DNA of 64,000 nt from Ferruginibacter sp. (lineage in GTDB: Bacteria; Bacteroidota; Bacteroidia; Chitinophagales; Chitinophagaceae), in assembly GCA_016786725.1 (NCBI GenBank), contig JAEUVU010000003.1:124001-188000 (forward strand), in the 5' to 3' direction. Under the pieces are notes generated by a model. The model had not been told where the DNA came from and made no database searches. It was given only the letters and a program-made list of their open reading frames with translations. Shown here piece after piece: positions 1 through 8,094 of the stretch. Position 1 is the first letter of the stretch. Each line of letters starts with the position of its first letter. Made by a program: the position numbers and the translations under genes.

Positions 1-2
1 AG

Positions 3-815
3 CCCGATGTTATTTTATACGGAAAAATAAGCAGCAGCGATTTAGCGGCAGCACCTTACAATAAATGGTTTGATAAAGGCTATAAAGAATACCATAGCAA
101 TACCCAAACAAAAAACAGGTTAACGCCAACTCTTACAAAAGGAATAAGCATTGAAATATTTCTGGGCACCTGGTGTGGCGACAGCAAAAGAGAAGTGCCC
201 AGGTTTATAAAAATACTGGATGAAATTGGATTTAATATGGCCAATGTAAAAATAATTGCCCTTGGTGGCAGCGACTCTTTGTACAAACAATCGCCGCAGG
301 GCGAAGAAAAAGGAAAGGGTATTTACCGGGTTCCTGCTTTTATTTTTTATCGTAACGGCTTAGAAATAAACCGGATAAATGAATACCCGGCCCTGTCTCT
401 GGAAAAAGATTTTTTAACCATTGCAAACGGCGAAGGGTATACAGCTAATTACAAAAGTTTTGCTTCAATTAACGGGTGGATGAAGGACGGCATTTTGCTG
501 GATAGTAATGTTGCACCACGAAGCCTTGCTATGCAGCTAAAGCAACTGGTAAGTAATGAAAATGAATTAAACAGCCTTGGATATCTGCTGCTGAAACAAA
601 AATTTACAAAGGAGGCACTTGCTGTTTTCAGGATCAATGCAAACCTGTATCCCGAATCGGCCAATATACTTAGTAGCCTGGGCGAAGGATATTTGAAAAA
701 TGGCAACAATGAAAAAGCAGTACAGGCTTTAGAAAACAGCCTGGCCCTTGCAAAAGACCCGGCCATAATAAAAGACATACTGCCGCTTTTGTACCAGGCA
801 AAAGGGATAAAGTAA
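3..815 (+). CDS. Thioredoxin-like protein with C-terminal TPR (5' end outside window)
   Basis: The frame is open from the first bases of the window, so the true start lies upstream; 270 residues are visible. A thioredoxin-like redox site is suggested by FLGTWCGDSKREVP (about residues 53-66 of the visible part), in which the usual CxxC is replaced by CxDS, leaving one cysteine. A partner-binding C-terminal part, with two helical units around NELNSLGYLLLKQKF and SLGEGYLKNGNNEKAV, reads as tetratricopeptide repeats. The first in-frame ATG (195) lies after the WCGDS motif, so it is not a plausible start. A disulfide-reductase role is uncertain because the second cysteine is missing; a scaffold or thiol-binding role is equally possible. 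It ends just before a strong hairpin. Confidence 0.7.
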   Translation, partial: PDVILYGKISSSDLAAAPYNKWFDKGYKEYHSNTQTKNRLTPTLTKGISIEIFLGTWCGDSKREVPRFIKILDEIGFNMANVKIIALGGSDSLYKQSPQGEEKGKGIYRVPAFIFYRNGLEINRINEYPALSLEKDFLTIANGEGYTANYKSFASINGWMKDGILLDSNVAPRSLAMQLKQLVSNENELNSLGYLLLKQKFTKEALAVFRINANLYPESANILSSLGEGYLKNGNNEKAVQALENSLALAKDPAIIKDILPLLYQAKGIK

Positions 816-831
816 TGATTGTAAAATATAA

Positions 832-864
832 AAGGCCCGGGCAGCAGAAAGGTGCCCGGGCCTT
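832..864 (+). terminator. Strong hairpin after the thioredoxin-like gene
   Basis: A perfect 12-bp inverted repeat (832-843 with 853-864, core gcccgggc) starts 16 bases after the stop codon. There is no T-run after it, so it is either a U-poor terminator or an mRNA 3'-end stabiliser. Confidence 0.55.
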
Positions 865-980
865 CGACAACACAAAACAGCTTATTACATACCCGTAAAT
901 TAAAAAGCTGCATTTGGCAAAATAGAGTATAAATTTTTGTTACTAACTTAACAATATTATTTGCCAAAAAATTTTCTAAA

Positions 981-1364
981 ATGAGAACATTAACAAATTT
1001 CATCTCAGGCATTGTACTTATTTCCCTTTACAGCTGCAGTGGCTCAGACACTTATCGTGGTGCCTGGAAAGCCATTAACGAAAAAGGAGAAAAATCTGAG
1101 ATTGTCTTCGAGGCAAAAAGCTTCACTTTTAAAGATAGCGGAGGCCAGGTAAAAACATACACGTACAAACAAAACTCCGTATCCATAAAAAATGGTATTG
1201 AAACCTATGGCATACAGGTAAGCGATGGGAAAAGTTACCAGATAAATTTTCCCATTGCCAATGATGAAAGCAAGGGTGTTATTAAAGACGGCTCTGGAAT
1301 GCTCATTTATTTAATTGGCCGAAATGAGTATGTGAAGTATGAAGATCTTTATGGGTTGAAATAA
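981..1364 (+). CDS. Small predicted lipoprotein
   Basis: This 127-residue protein begins with a short basic and hydrophobic segment followed by a lipobox-like SLYSC (Cys19), so it is probably lipidated and anchored in the cell envelope. The remainder is polar and rich in alternating beta-type segments, with TYRGAW at the start of the mature part and repeated Tyr/Lys/Ser stretches, compatible with a small beta-sandwich or lipocalin-like fold. I recognise no family. It is followed one base later by the start of the YdeI-like gene, so the two could be co-transcribed, but their functions do not obviously connect. Confidence 0.7.
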   Translation: MRTLTNFISGIVLISLYSCSGSDTYRGAWKAINEKGEKSEIVFEAKSFTFKDSGGQVKTYTYKQNSVSIKNGIETYGIQVSDGKSYQINFPIANDESKGVIKDGSGMLIYLIGRNEYVKYEDLYGLK

Positions 1365-1365
1365 G

Positions 1366-2052
1366 ATGAAACAGAATAAGAAACAAAAATTCAACGCCAT
1401 CATCCACATAATCGGCATAAATCCATTTGTGTTTGTACCGACCAAAGTACTCGAAATTTGTTTTAAGCAAGCTGGCAGAGATAAAGGGCCCATCCCAATC
1501 AAAGGCTCTATTAATGGTAAAGATTACAAGCAAACCCTGGTTCGCTACAGCAACGAATGGCGATTGTACATAAATACGATGATGCTTAAAGATTCCCCCA
1601 AAAGGATCGGGGAAAAGATAGAGGTCACTATTGCTGTTGATACTGAAAGCAGAGAAATTGAAATGCCACCAGCATTTGCAAAAGCATTAAAAGCAAACAA
1701 GGCAGCAACCCTCGCTTTTGAACAACAAACAGCATCCAGAAAAAAAGAGATCGTTCGTTACCTGGCAAATCTTAAAACAAAAGAAAGCCTTGAAAGAAAT
1801 ATTGTAAAAGCTATTGGCTTTTTAACCGGTAGAGAAAAGTTTGTGGGAAGAGAAAAAAATAAGCCAGCTACAGAAAAAGCTGTGCCGCCACAGGCCTGGC
1901 ATGTAACTCAGCAAAAGAAGGGAAAAGTAAAACCAACGACGGTAAACAGCGCCGAAAAATTGGTTAATGATAATGATGCACTGGAAAAAGAAGCAGGTGT
2001 TATGGGCGAATCAGCATCAATGCCGGTAAGAAAACCAATAAACAAAAAATAA
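1366..2052 (+). CDS. DUF1905 + YdeI/OmpD-associated domain protein
   Basis: The N-terminal half (about residues 20-100, from FVFVPTKVLEICF through KIEVTIAVD) fits the small beta-barrel DUF1905 domain. The next segment (about 105-165, with PPAFAKALKANKAATLAFEQ and RKKEIVRYLANLKTKE) matches the YdeI or OmpD-associated family, sometimes called bacteriocin-protection proteins. The biochemical role of the family is unknown. After residue 165 there is an unusual Lys/Ala/Glu-rich tail of about 60 residues that such proteins usually lack. The gene begins one base after the lipoprotein stop and converges with the minus-strand cassette, leaving only 3 bases between stop codons. Confidence 0.8.
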   Translation: MKQNKKQKFNAIIHIIGINPFVFVPTKVLEICFKQAGRDKGPIPIKGSINGKDYKQTLVRYSNEWRLYINTMMLKDSPKRIGEKIEVTIAVDTESREIEMPPAFAKALKANKAATLAFEQQTASRKKEIVRYLANLKTKESLERNIVKAIGFLTGREKFVGREKNKPATEKAVPPQAWHVTQQKKGKVKPTTVNSAEKLVNDNDALEKEAGVMGESASMPVRKPINKK

Positions 2053-2055
2053 TGA

Positions 2056-2994
2056 TCAGGCAGAAAGCCTGGTACAGTCTTTTTTTAATAAGAAATGCAG
2101 CTCCGGCCTTTTAACGGGCTCTTCCTTTACATCATCTGCTTCTGCTTCTAACTCAATCCTGCGGGTAATATCACTTAAAGAAGAAAGCCGTTCCATGGTA
2201 TAAGGTATCGTATCCAGCCCCGAAGCGAATTTTAAAATATAGCTGTAGATACCAAACAGGCTTCCTGCCAAAACAGTACTGCTGTGCAGGTTCCTGCTTA
2301 CGATGAGCGAAAATGCAATCACCAGCAACACCATCATCTCCATAAAGCCAAAATTCCAGGCTTCTTTATCCGAAATACGTATCTGCCATTTGCGTAAGTT
2401 ATTGTAATGGTGGCGGATGATATGAGTGTTGCCGGTGCTGATGATGTCTACCTGTTTTTCAAGCTCATCGTTCTTTAATTTATTAAGCCGCATCATTTTT
2501 TTGCCGTACAGCATGCTGATGATGATCACCGGTATCATGATAGCGAGGCAGATGAGCACCACGGTTTTATCGTAAAAGAAAAGAATGATGAGCGAACCAA
2601 GGATATTGTAAGCCGCTTCAATTACATACACCAGGTCGTGCTCAAGAAAGTCAACAAACTCACGGGCCAGGGTGCTGTGTGCGGTTAGCCTCGAAACATC
2701 TTCCTTTAAATAACGCCGGCTTAATAATTTTGTAACCAGTGAAGTGTATATAGCCGAATAGGTGCGGGTATCATACATATGGCGCACGGTGCCAATCGCC
2801 AGGTATATGAAATGTACACCGGCAAGTATGATCAGCCCGCGGTAACTTCCCTTTATAAGATCATTGATGGCCTCGCCAAAAAAATAAAAACGCAGCAACC
2901 CGCCCAGCATTTCAAGTGAAAAAAGAGCATACGTAAATACCAGTTGGTACTTATGTTTAATCATGAGGTTACGTAATATCTGAAACTTCGACAT
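2056..2994 (-). CDS. ABC exporter-type six-TM protein without ATPase domain
   Basis: This 312-residue protein has about six hydrophobic segments (roughly 16-40, 52-70, 122-141, 144-163, 218-234, 240-258) spaced as in the membrane half of ABC exporters, including the long cytoplasmic loop after the fourth segment. No Walker A, signature or Walker B motif follows: the chain ends after an acidic, Lys-rich tail. It is therefore a stand-alone transmembrane half that must borrow an ATPase or act without one. It is the last gene of a minus-strand run (SET, ATP-grasp, ATP-grasp::SET, this), 102 bases after the fusion gene, which suggests a role in moving whatever the upstream enzymes make. That link is inference from order and strand. 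Confidence 0.75.
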   Translation of the reverse strand: MSKFQILRNLMIKHKYQLVFTYALFSLEMLGGLLRFYFFGEAINDLIKGSYRGLIILAGVHFIYLAIGTVRHMYDTRTYSAIYTSLVTKLLSRRYLKEDVSRLTAHSTLAREFVDFLEHDLVYVIEAAYNILGSLIILFFYDKTVVLICLAIMIPVIIISMLYGKKMMRLNKLKNDELEKQVDIISTGNTHIIRHHYNNLRKWQIRISDKEAWNFGFMEMMVLLVIAFSLIVSRNLHSSTVLAGSLFGIYSYILKFASGLDTIPYTMERLSSLSDITRRIELEAEADDVKEEPVKRPELHFLLKKDCTRLSA

Positions 2995-3096
2995 AGTTCT
3001 GTTATTAGGGTATGATCACATACCGGCTGGTTAAAAAACTCCCTAAAAGGAGAGAAATAATGGGTGGTTGGTAAGACCGGGGAAAATGCGGTGGGT

Positions 3097-4614
3097 TTAA
3101 TCCATGCGCCGGCTTTCTCTTTCGGTTACCGAGTTGTTGGCGATACCGGTAACCCTTCCGCAACAAATAGCAGCGCCGCAGCGGCAATCAAAAGGCTCCA
3201 TGTGCTCATCTAAAAAACTGGCATAGTTAAGCGTTAACTCTTCGCCTGTAGCAATGTTTCTTAAGGCAACAACATTCAATCCCTGATAAGCAGTGTTTGG
3301 ATCGCAACTGTGGTTTTGCGGCGCCCAGTTAGAGGGATTATCATCCCACAATAAAAACAACTCTTTGCTTAAAGGGTAAGCATATTTTCTAAAGGTTTCT
3401 TTTTCAGTTTCGTTCCAGTTGCGTTCAACATGGCTGCGTGTTACAATACGCTGCGCCATTTCTTCGCCCTGGAAGATGACTGTATTTGCAGCAATATTTT
3501 CTGTTGCATAAATACCATAGCCCGCTATGGCATTACCCTGCATCCTGTATTTTTTTTGCCTGCGGCGATGGCGGGCCATACCTTCCTCAATGATTTTTTT
3601 AAGAAAACCAGCCTGGCCAATGCCATCAGCTTTTAAAATATAATCGGCCGAACCCTCATAACCATCTTTATAAAAAACAGAACAGGTAAAATTTATTTCC
3701 AGGAAGAAGATCTCCTTCTTATCATTCACCCTGAAGTCGAGCCGGGCATAACCTGCGCCGCCAAAACCCTGGAAGATTTTAAGTGCCGCATCTTTTAATT
3801 CGGCCTCCAACACAGCGTTGTTGCAGGGAATATTTGCTTCGGGATGCAGCTCCGATGTTTTTAAAGCATAAGTTTTAAATTCAAAACCTTTTGGAAAAAT
3901 ATACTCAATAGGCTTAAACACGGTGCAGGTTTTTTCATCTTCGGCATTGGCAACAAGCATCACCGTAAATTCTCTGCCTTGTATATATTCCTCAACCAGC
4001 AATGGTCCGTATTCTTCCAATATCTCACTGCATTTTTGCAACAGCCCTTCTTTATTATGAACCAGCGAATGTTCATCAATACCCAAACTATCTCCGGCCT
4101 TATCGGGTTTAACAAACAAAGGGTATTGCAAATGGCCGCATTTCTTTTCAATACAACCCAATGTTTCAATCAGTGCAAATGCAGGGGTTTTAATACCGGC
4201 AACATAAGCCACATATTTCATCAGGTCTTTTGGCGGATCGTATAATAAAGATGTGGGACCGGTAAAAGGAAGATTGAGCAGTTCCATAAAATATATTACA
4301 TCAATGGACGGAACGCTCCACTCTAAATAACCTTCGCAGAGATTTACAAATACATCATAGTTCTTTTTCTTAAGCTCCTTAAGTTGTTTGTAGGTGGTAA
4401 GCTTGTTCAGCAATACATGATGGAATGTTGTTTCTGGCATTAAATGACTGATATTCCGTGGCGGATCATAATTCTGGTAATCAACATCAGAAGTGGAATA
4501 GTCAGGCTGCAGCACACAAATTTTAAGAGATCTGGCCCCCTCTATCTCCCCCGGAGGGGGGGGGAATGGAGAAGATTGCTTCAAAGACTGAGATTGATTT
4601 TCCTGAGATTCCAT
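3097..4614 (-). CDS. ATP-grasp ligase fused to SET methyltransferase domain
   Basis: This 505-residue fusion carries two catalytic modules. Residues about 30-345 form a D-Ala-D-Ala-ligase-like ATP-grasp domain: substrate-binding start ICVLQPDYS, ATP lysine region LFVKPDKAGDSLGI (K169), LLVEEYIQGREFTVML (207-220), and the metal-binding FFLEINFTC (E306, N308). Residues about 357-467 form a SET domain: GYGIYA (365-370), QNHSCDPN (433-440), GEELTLNY with the catalytic-type Tyr464, then a post-SET Cys cluster CRCG...CCG (477-485). ATP-grasp enzymes couple a carboxylate to an amine through an acyl phosphate; SET domains methylate lysine with S-adenosylmethionine. Residues 12-29 appear to be translated from a palindromic intergenic repeat and include a nine-C run. 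No in-frame ATG occurs between residue 1 and Met59, which is inside the ligase fold, so the upstream ATG is probably used. Substrate unknown. Confidence 0.88.
   Translation of the reverse strand: MESQENQSQSLKQSSPFPPPPGEIEGARSLKICVLQPDYSTSDVDYQNYDPPRNISHLMPETTFHHVLLNKLTTYKQLKELKKKNYDVFVNLCEGYLEWSVPSIDVIYFMELLNLPFTGPTSLLYDPPKDLMKYVAYVAGIKTPAFALIETLGCIEKKCGHLQYPLFVKPDKAGDSLGIDEHSLVHNKEGLLQKCSEILEEYGPLLVEEYIQGREFTVMLVANAEDEKTCTVFKPIEYIFPKGFEFKTYALKTSELHPEANIPCNNAVLEAELKDAALKIFQGFGGAGYARLDFRVNDKKEIFFLEINFTCSVFYKDGYEGSADYILKADGIGQAGFLKKIIEEGMARHRRRQKKYRMQGNAIAGYGIYATENIAANTVIFQGEEMAQRIVTRSHVERNWNETEKETFRKYAYPLSKELFLLWDDNPSNWAPQNHSCDPNTAYQGLNVVALRNIATGEELTLNYASFLDEHMEPFDCRCGAAICCGRVTGIANNSVTERESRRMD
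4534..4575. repeat. Palindromic G/C-run repeat inside the start of the fusion gene
   Basis: The stretch reads cccccgga followed by a nine-G run (4556-4564) on the plus strand and resembles the short intergenic palindromes common in Bacteroidota genomes. Here it is translated on the minus strand as SPFPPPPGEIEGARS, just before the ATP-grasp domain begins. Confidence 0.6.
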
Positions 4615-4634
4615 TTTGTTGTAAGGCAGATGAT

Positions 4635-5774
4635 TTAAGCAATGCGCCTTTTTAACTGGCTTGCCGACAGGCGGGTGAATGCATCGTTGATTATTTCAGA
4701 AACCAGGTGCGTAAATGTGGTTCCGCTAAAACGCAGGATGGCGCCAATTGAAGTATAATTTTCATCTTCACTTAAACCACATTGCGCATTTACTTCAAGC
4801 ACAAATAATTTACCTGTTGCTGCGTCCATCCGTACATCAACACGGGTGTAGCCGCAACCTTTGCAGGCAACATACGCATCCCAGCTTATCTTTTTTATTT
4901 CTTCAATCACCGAAGCATCAGGCAAAGCGTACTCATAAAAATTGCCTTCGTTGGGCATGGGCGCTTCGTCTTCATAAATTTCCCAAAGCCTGTCGAATGA
5001 TAAGAATTTTTCCTGCTCAGGCAATGAAGGATGAAAAACCCTTTCAACCGGGGTATAAATTTTTACATCTTTTGGGTTATTGTAAGAACCGGATATCATC
5101 ACCGTAAACTCCGGACCGGCGATAAACGACTCGGCTATCAGTCCATCAGCAGCAAGATCCCAGCCACGGTATCCCTCAAACATTTTATTTACCTGTTCTT
5201 TAAATTCGGCTTGATCATTAACAACGTTTTTTACACCCACACCCATGCTTCCACCGGAAACAGACGGCTTTACAATGATTGGTGAACCAAGCTTTTCAAA
5301 AATGCTGTTTAAGTTTTGATCTTTATCATTGATGGCTTTCCATTTTGCAGAAGGAACTTTGGCTCTGTCAAAAGCCCTTTTCATCGGTATTTTAGAAGTG
5401 GTGATATGATAAAAGTATTCATCGGAGCCGGTGTATATCAAACCTTTTTCTTCAAGCAATTTTATAACAGAAATGCCCGGGGTTCCATTCACTTCATCGC
5501 CATCGCACAGATTAAAAACCACCGGGGTTTTATCGCCCATGTGTTTTTCCCTGGCAATGCCTTCAATAATTTCAGGATAATTTTTAATGGTTACCGGTTG
5601 CCACTTCCATTCAATGCCCAGTTCGGCAAAAGTTTTTTCGTACTCGGCAATGCTCTGGCTAAAGTCGTAGTAATAATCAATATTAGCGTCGCTTGTTTCT
5701 AAAAACGGGGCCAGTACCCACACTTTAATTTGCCCGAAAGAGGGACGGGACAATAATGGTTTTAATGCAGCCAT
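4635..5774 (-). CDS. D-Ala-D-Ala-ligase-like ATP-grasp protein
   Basis: This 379-residue protein is a full ATP-grasp ligase. It has an N-terminal Rossmann-like part (VWVLAPF at 18-24), VVFNLCDGDEVNGTPG (85-100), an ATP-binding lysine and glycine loop in IIVKPSVSGGSMGVGV (166-181), LIAESFIAGPEFTVMI (212-227), and the metal ligands in TRVDVRMD and LEVNAQCG (326-333). The NTLPG signature of true D-Ala-D-Ala ligases is replaced by NAQCG, arguing for a different acceptor. It sits between the stand-alone SET gene (16 bases away) and the ATP-grasp::SET fusion (20 bases away) on the same strand, clearly one operon. The last 14 residues come from a GC-rich stretch that resembles a palindromic repeat. 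Cytoplasmic; no signal peptide. Confidence 0.88.
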   Translation of the reverse strand: MAALKPLLSRPSFGQIKVWVLAPFLETSDANIDYYYDFSQSIAEYEKTFAELGIEWKWQPVTIKNYPEIIEGIAREKHMGDKTPVVFNLCDGDEVNGTPGISVIKLLEEKGLIYTGSDEYFYHITTSKIPMKRAFDRAKVPSAKWKAINDKDQNLNSIFEKLGSPIIVKPSVSGGSMGVGVKNVVNDQAEFKEQVNKMFEGYRGWDLAADGLIAESFIAGPEFTVMISGSYNNPKDVKIYTPVERVFHPSLPEQEKFLSFDRLWEIYEDEAPMPNEGNFYEYALPDASVIEEIKKISWDAYVACKGCGYTRVDVRMDAATGKLFVLEVNAQCGLSEDENYTSIGAILRFSGTTFTHLVSEIINDAFTRLSASQLKRRIA

Positions 5775-5790
5775 AGAATTTAACGGGCGG

Positions 5791-6294
5791 CTACAGGGAT
5801 AGTTTTTGTTTTACCTGTTGCCTGATAAAATCGGTTAGTTTATATTTTGAAAGCGTTTCAACAGAAAGATGCGAAGCGCCGTTTATTAATTGTAAACAAT
5901 TATCATTACCGCAATTGCAAACAAAGGGTTGTGCAATTTCCCATTCGGTACTGGGATAAAAAAAAGTGAATTCATCACCAGGTTGTATTGGTTTTATGCA
6001 AACCAGTTCCATAGTGGTTGTATTAAAAAAAACATTGGGGGTACAACTGTGATTGGTGTATTGTAAAAATTCCGGCAGCAGGGTAATATGCCTGTCGGCA
6101 CCGGTTTGTATGGTTAAATATGTTGCGAACGATTGCGTAGTTGCAGCAGTGAATTTGCAGATAAGATCGCCGGGAGAAAAACTAACGGCAGACGATAAAG
6201 ACCTTTGATTGGTTTGGTTATTGAGTAAAACATTTGCAAAAATGTGGTTACTCATAACTTCGTAAGTTGGGGTAGTAACAGAAGTCTTTGTCAT
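5791..6294 (-). CDS. Stand-alone SET-domain protein
   Basis: This 167-residue protein carries the second half of a SET fold in clear form: QYTNHSCTPNVFF (79-90, the cofactor-binding N-H-S-C), IQPGDEFTFFYPSTEW (with Tyr113 in the position of the SET tyrosine) and a post-SET zinc-type cluster CNCGNDNC (126-133). The first part, with FSPGDLICKF, corresponds to the SET-N strands, but no typical GxG motif precedes it, so it is a minimal or diverged SET domain. It is the first gene of the cassette and probably methylates lysine in a protein or in a peptide-like product of the adjacent ligases (inference). The start codon is followed by a Thr-rich leader. The 141 bases upstream are AT-rich and must hold the promoter; I could not identify a convincing box. 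Confidence 0.8.
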   Translation of the reverse strand: MTKTSVTTPTYEVMSNHIFANVLLNNQTNQRSLSSAVSFSPGDLICKFTAATTQSFATYLTIQTGADRHITLLPEFLQYTNHSCTPNVFFNTTTMELVCIKPIQPGDEFTFFYPSTEWEIAQPFVCNCGNDNCLQLINGASHLSVETLSKYKLTDFIRQQVKQKLSL

Positions 6295-6459
6295 GCTTTT
6301 GGTTGGGAATAACCCGTAAGGTTTAAAATAGTTTTATTTTAAGTAGCAAGCATTTCTAAGTAAATGTATAAAAGCATTAACTAATAAAAAAGATAATTAA
6401 CCATTATTATTCAATAGTGGATTAATGACGATATTGTGTGTATAACCGCAGGTGTTTTT

Positions 6460-6690
6460 ATGGAAGGACTTAATCAACCCAATCCCGATCTGTTGCTGCA
6501 ATTAGTAAAGATGAAGATGCCTTTTGGTAAGTACAAAAACAGGATTTTGTGCGATCTCCCTGTATCATACCTGGAATGGTTTCAGCGCAAGGGCTTTCCT
6601 AAAGGCAAACCGGGGATGTTGCTTGAAACTTTATACGAGATAAAGATCAATGGGCTGGAAGGGCTTCTGGCGCCGCTTAAAAGATTGTAG
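6460..6690 (+). CDS. DUF3820 family protein
   Basis: This small cytoplasmic protein (76 residues from the ATG at 6460) carries the family core KMPFGKYKNRILCDLPVSYL followed by EWFQRKGFPKGKPGMLL and ends NGLEGLLAPL. The family has been labelled a putative quorum-sensing-regulated virulence factor, but no biochemical function is established. An upstream GTG at 6436 would add eight residues (MCITAGVF) with no family similarity; I prefer the ATG. It is divergent from the SET cassette and converges with the next gene, with four bases between the stop codons. Confidence 0.82.
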   Translation: MEGLNQPNPDLLLQLVKMKMPFGKYKNRILCDLPVSYLEWFQRKGFPKGKPGMLLETLYEIKINGLEGLLAPLKRL

Positions 6691-6694
6691 CTGG

Positions 6695-7021
6695 TTAATT
6701 GGTAATTGCAAACGTTAAATAAACATATGGGTTGATGGACCATCCGTCATTCATTTCTTTATCAATATCACCATAACGCAGGTCGAGCATATTGCCCGAT
6801 TGGTTTATCTCCCAAAGTGTAAGGGTATTTTTACCGGCCCCGGATTGTAAAATTTCGGGCATCATTTCATTAAGCATACCGTTCCAGCAAAGGTGTATCA
6901 GCTTTTCTCTTTGTGAAAGCTGCTTATCATTTTTATTGCCGTTCAGTTGGCTCCATTCCCTTTTAAAGTAGCTGGCGTTGGCCATCAATAATATTTCCTG
7001 GTTGGTAGATCTGGTTTTCAT
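6695..7021 (-). CDS. Hypothetical protein, 108 residues
   Basis: I do not recognise this soluble 108-residue protein. It is evenly mixed in composition, with an amphipathic helical first half (EILLMANASYFKREWSQL, KLIHLCWNGMLNEMMPEIL) and a more beta-like end (LTLWEINQSGNMLDLRYGD, INPYVYLTFAITN). It has no signal peptide and no cysteine motif. The codon use looks like that of the neighbours and the frame is the only long one here, so it is probably a real gene. It stands alone between the convergent DUF3820 gene and a 240-base intergenic region. Confidence 0.55.
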   Translation of the reverse strand: MKTRSTNQEILLMANASYFKREWSQLNGNKNDKQLSQREKLIHLCWNGMLNEMMPEILQSGAGKNTLTLWEINQSGNMLDLRYGDIDKEMNDGWSINPYVYLTFAITN

Positions 7022-7261
7022 TTTGTAAAGCTTTAGTGTGCCAATACTATGATGAGGAATTACGGAGAATGTAATAAGGAGGGTTTTAATTTCTTGTTAA
7101 TACTATAAGAACCAAAGTGCATCTATGTTATTCTTTAGAACCCGGCACCCCTATTGTGTTCATCTTCCCCCAAAAAATAATATTGAATTACCCTGTTGTA
7201 ACTGTTTTTTTAATTATTTTTAAACCATCAAAACAAAATTTAAATAACAAACTGCTTTAAA

Positions 7262-8083
7262 ATGTACAAACCGGTTATAAGAAAACTGTGCCTGGTATTT
7301 ATTTTAGGATTGCTTTATATACCCACGAACGGGCAGGAGAAGAAGATTGTAATAAACTACAACGGGGTGCCTGGCGGGCCCAGGGAAGAGCTTTATCCCA
7401 ACCCGGCAGGCGATGCTTTGGTAACCCCGTCAGGGTTTGGAAGCACCATCCCTTTTGTATTTGGGTACCTGGGCGGTACATTACCTGCAGCCTATTCCAA
7501 AAAATCCGATTTGCTGGCTTCTGTTGGTTTTGGGGTTGGTAACAGCCGCAGAAATGTAGGTGTAGTAGCCGCTGTAAATATGATTGATGTATCTAAATTC
7601 AACAATTTCAGCGGCAGCTTTGGGCTTTACCGTCAATTGGGCCAGGGAACCAGCCTGAGTATTGGCGGGTTTAATTTGTTTGCCAATCAAGACCCCAAAT
7701 ATGCCAATGATGAGGCCAGTTATTATGCGGTTATCAGCCATGCATCGCAAACCATAAAGTCAAAAATGCCCGGTTATTCGGGTCTTACTTATGGCATTGG
7801 TGTGGGTATCGGTGTTTTTTTCTTAAAATCTGTACAGGACAGTATATCCGGTAAGGGGGAAAGGGGTACACTGCTTTTTGCCAATGTGGCTTACGAGGTA
7901 TTTAAAGGGGTTAATGCAATTGTTGAGTGGGATGGAATGAATTTATCGGTAGGAGCCGGCATAAGGCCCAGCTTTAAGTGGCCCCTCATCAATATAGGGG
8001 TATCCGACCTTACCACTTTTTCGGGCAGCGGGCCAAGATTTGTATTTGGCCTGGCACACTCCCTGGCATTTTCAAAACACTAA
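7262..8083 (+). CDS. Secreted, outer-membrane barrel-like protein
   Basis: This 273-residue protein has a signal peptide ending at TNGQ (about residue 25). The mature part alternates short Gly/Ala-rich strands (ASVGFGVGNSRRNVGVVAAV, GLTYGIGVGIGVFF, NLSVGAGIRPSF) in the manner of an outer-membrane beta-barrel, and it ends in hydrophobic and aromatic residues. No family is recognised with certainty. It is followed 11 bases later by another short secreted protein and then a terminator, so the pair forms a small operon. The 240 bases upstream (7022-7261) hold no gene; they are AT-rich and should contain the promoter. Confidence 0.7.
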   Translation: MYKPVIRKLCLVFILGLLYIPTNGQEKKIVINYNGVPGGPREELYPNPAGDALVTPSGFGSTIPFVFGYLGGTLPAAYSKKSDLLASVGFGVGNSRRNVGVVAAVNMIDVSKFNNFSGSFGLYRQLGQGTSLSIGGFNLFANQDPKYANDEASYYAVISHASQTIKSKMPGYSGLTYGIGVGIGVFFLKSVQDSISGKGERGTLLFANVAYEVFKGVNAIVEWDGMNLSVGAGIRPSFKWPLINIGVSDLTTFSGSGPRFVFGLAHSLAFSKH

Positions 8084-8094
8084 ATTAACATTAT

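Noticed and set aside
449..1012. Minus-strand 187-codon frame across the thioredoxin-like gene and the hairpin
   Set aside because: It opposes a gene with clear motifs and crosses a perfect hairpin; composition is unlike a real protein.
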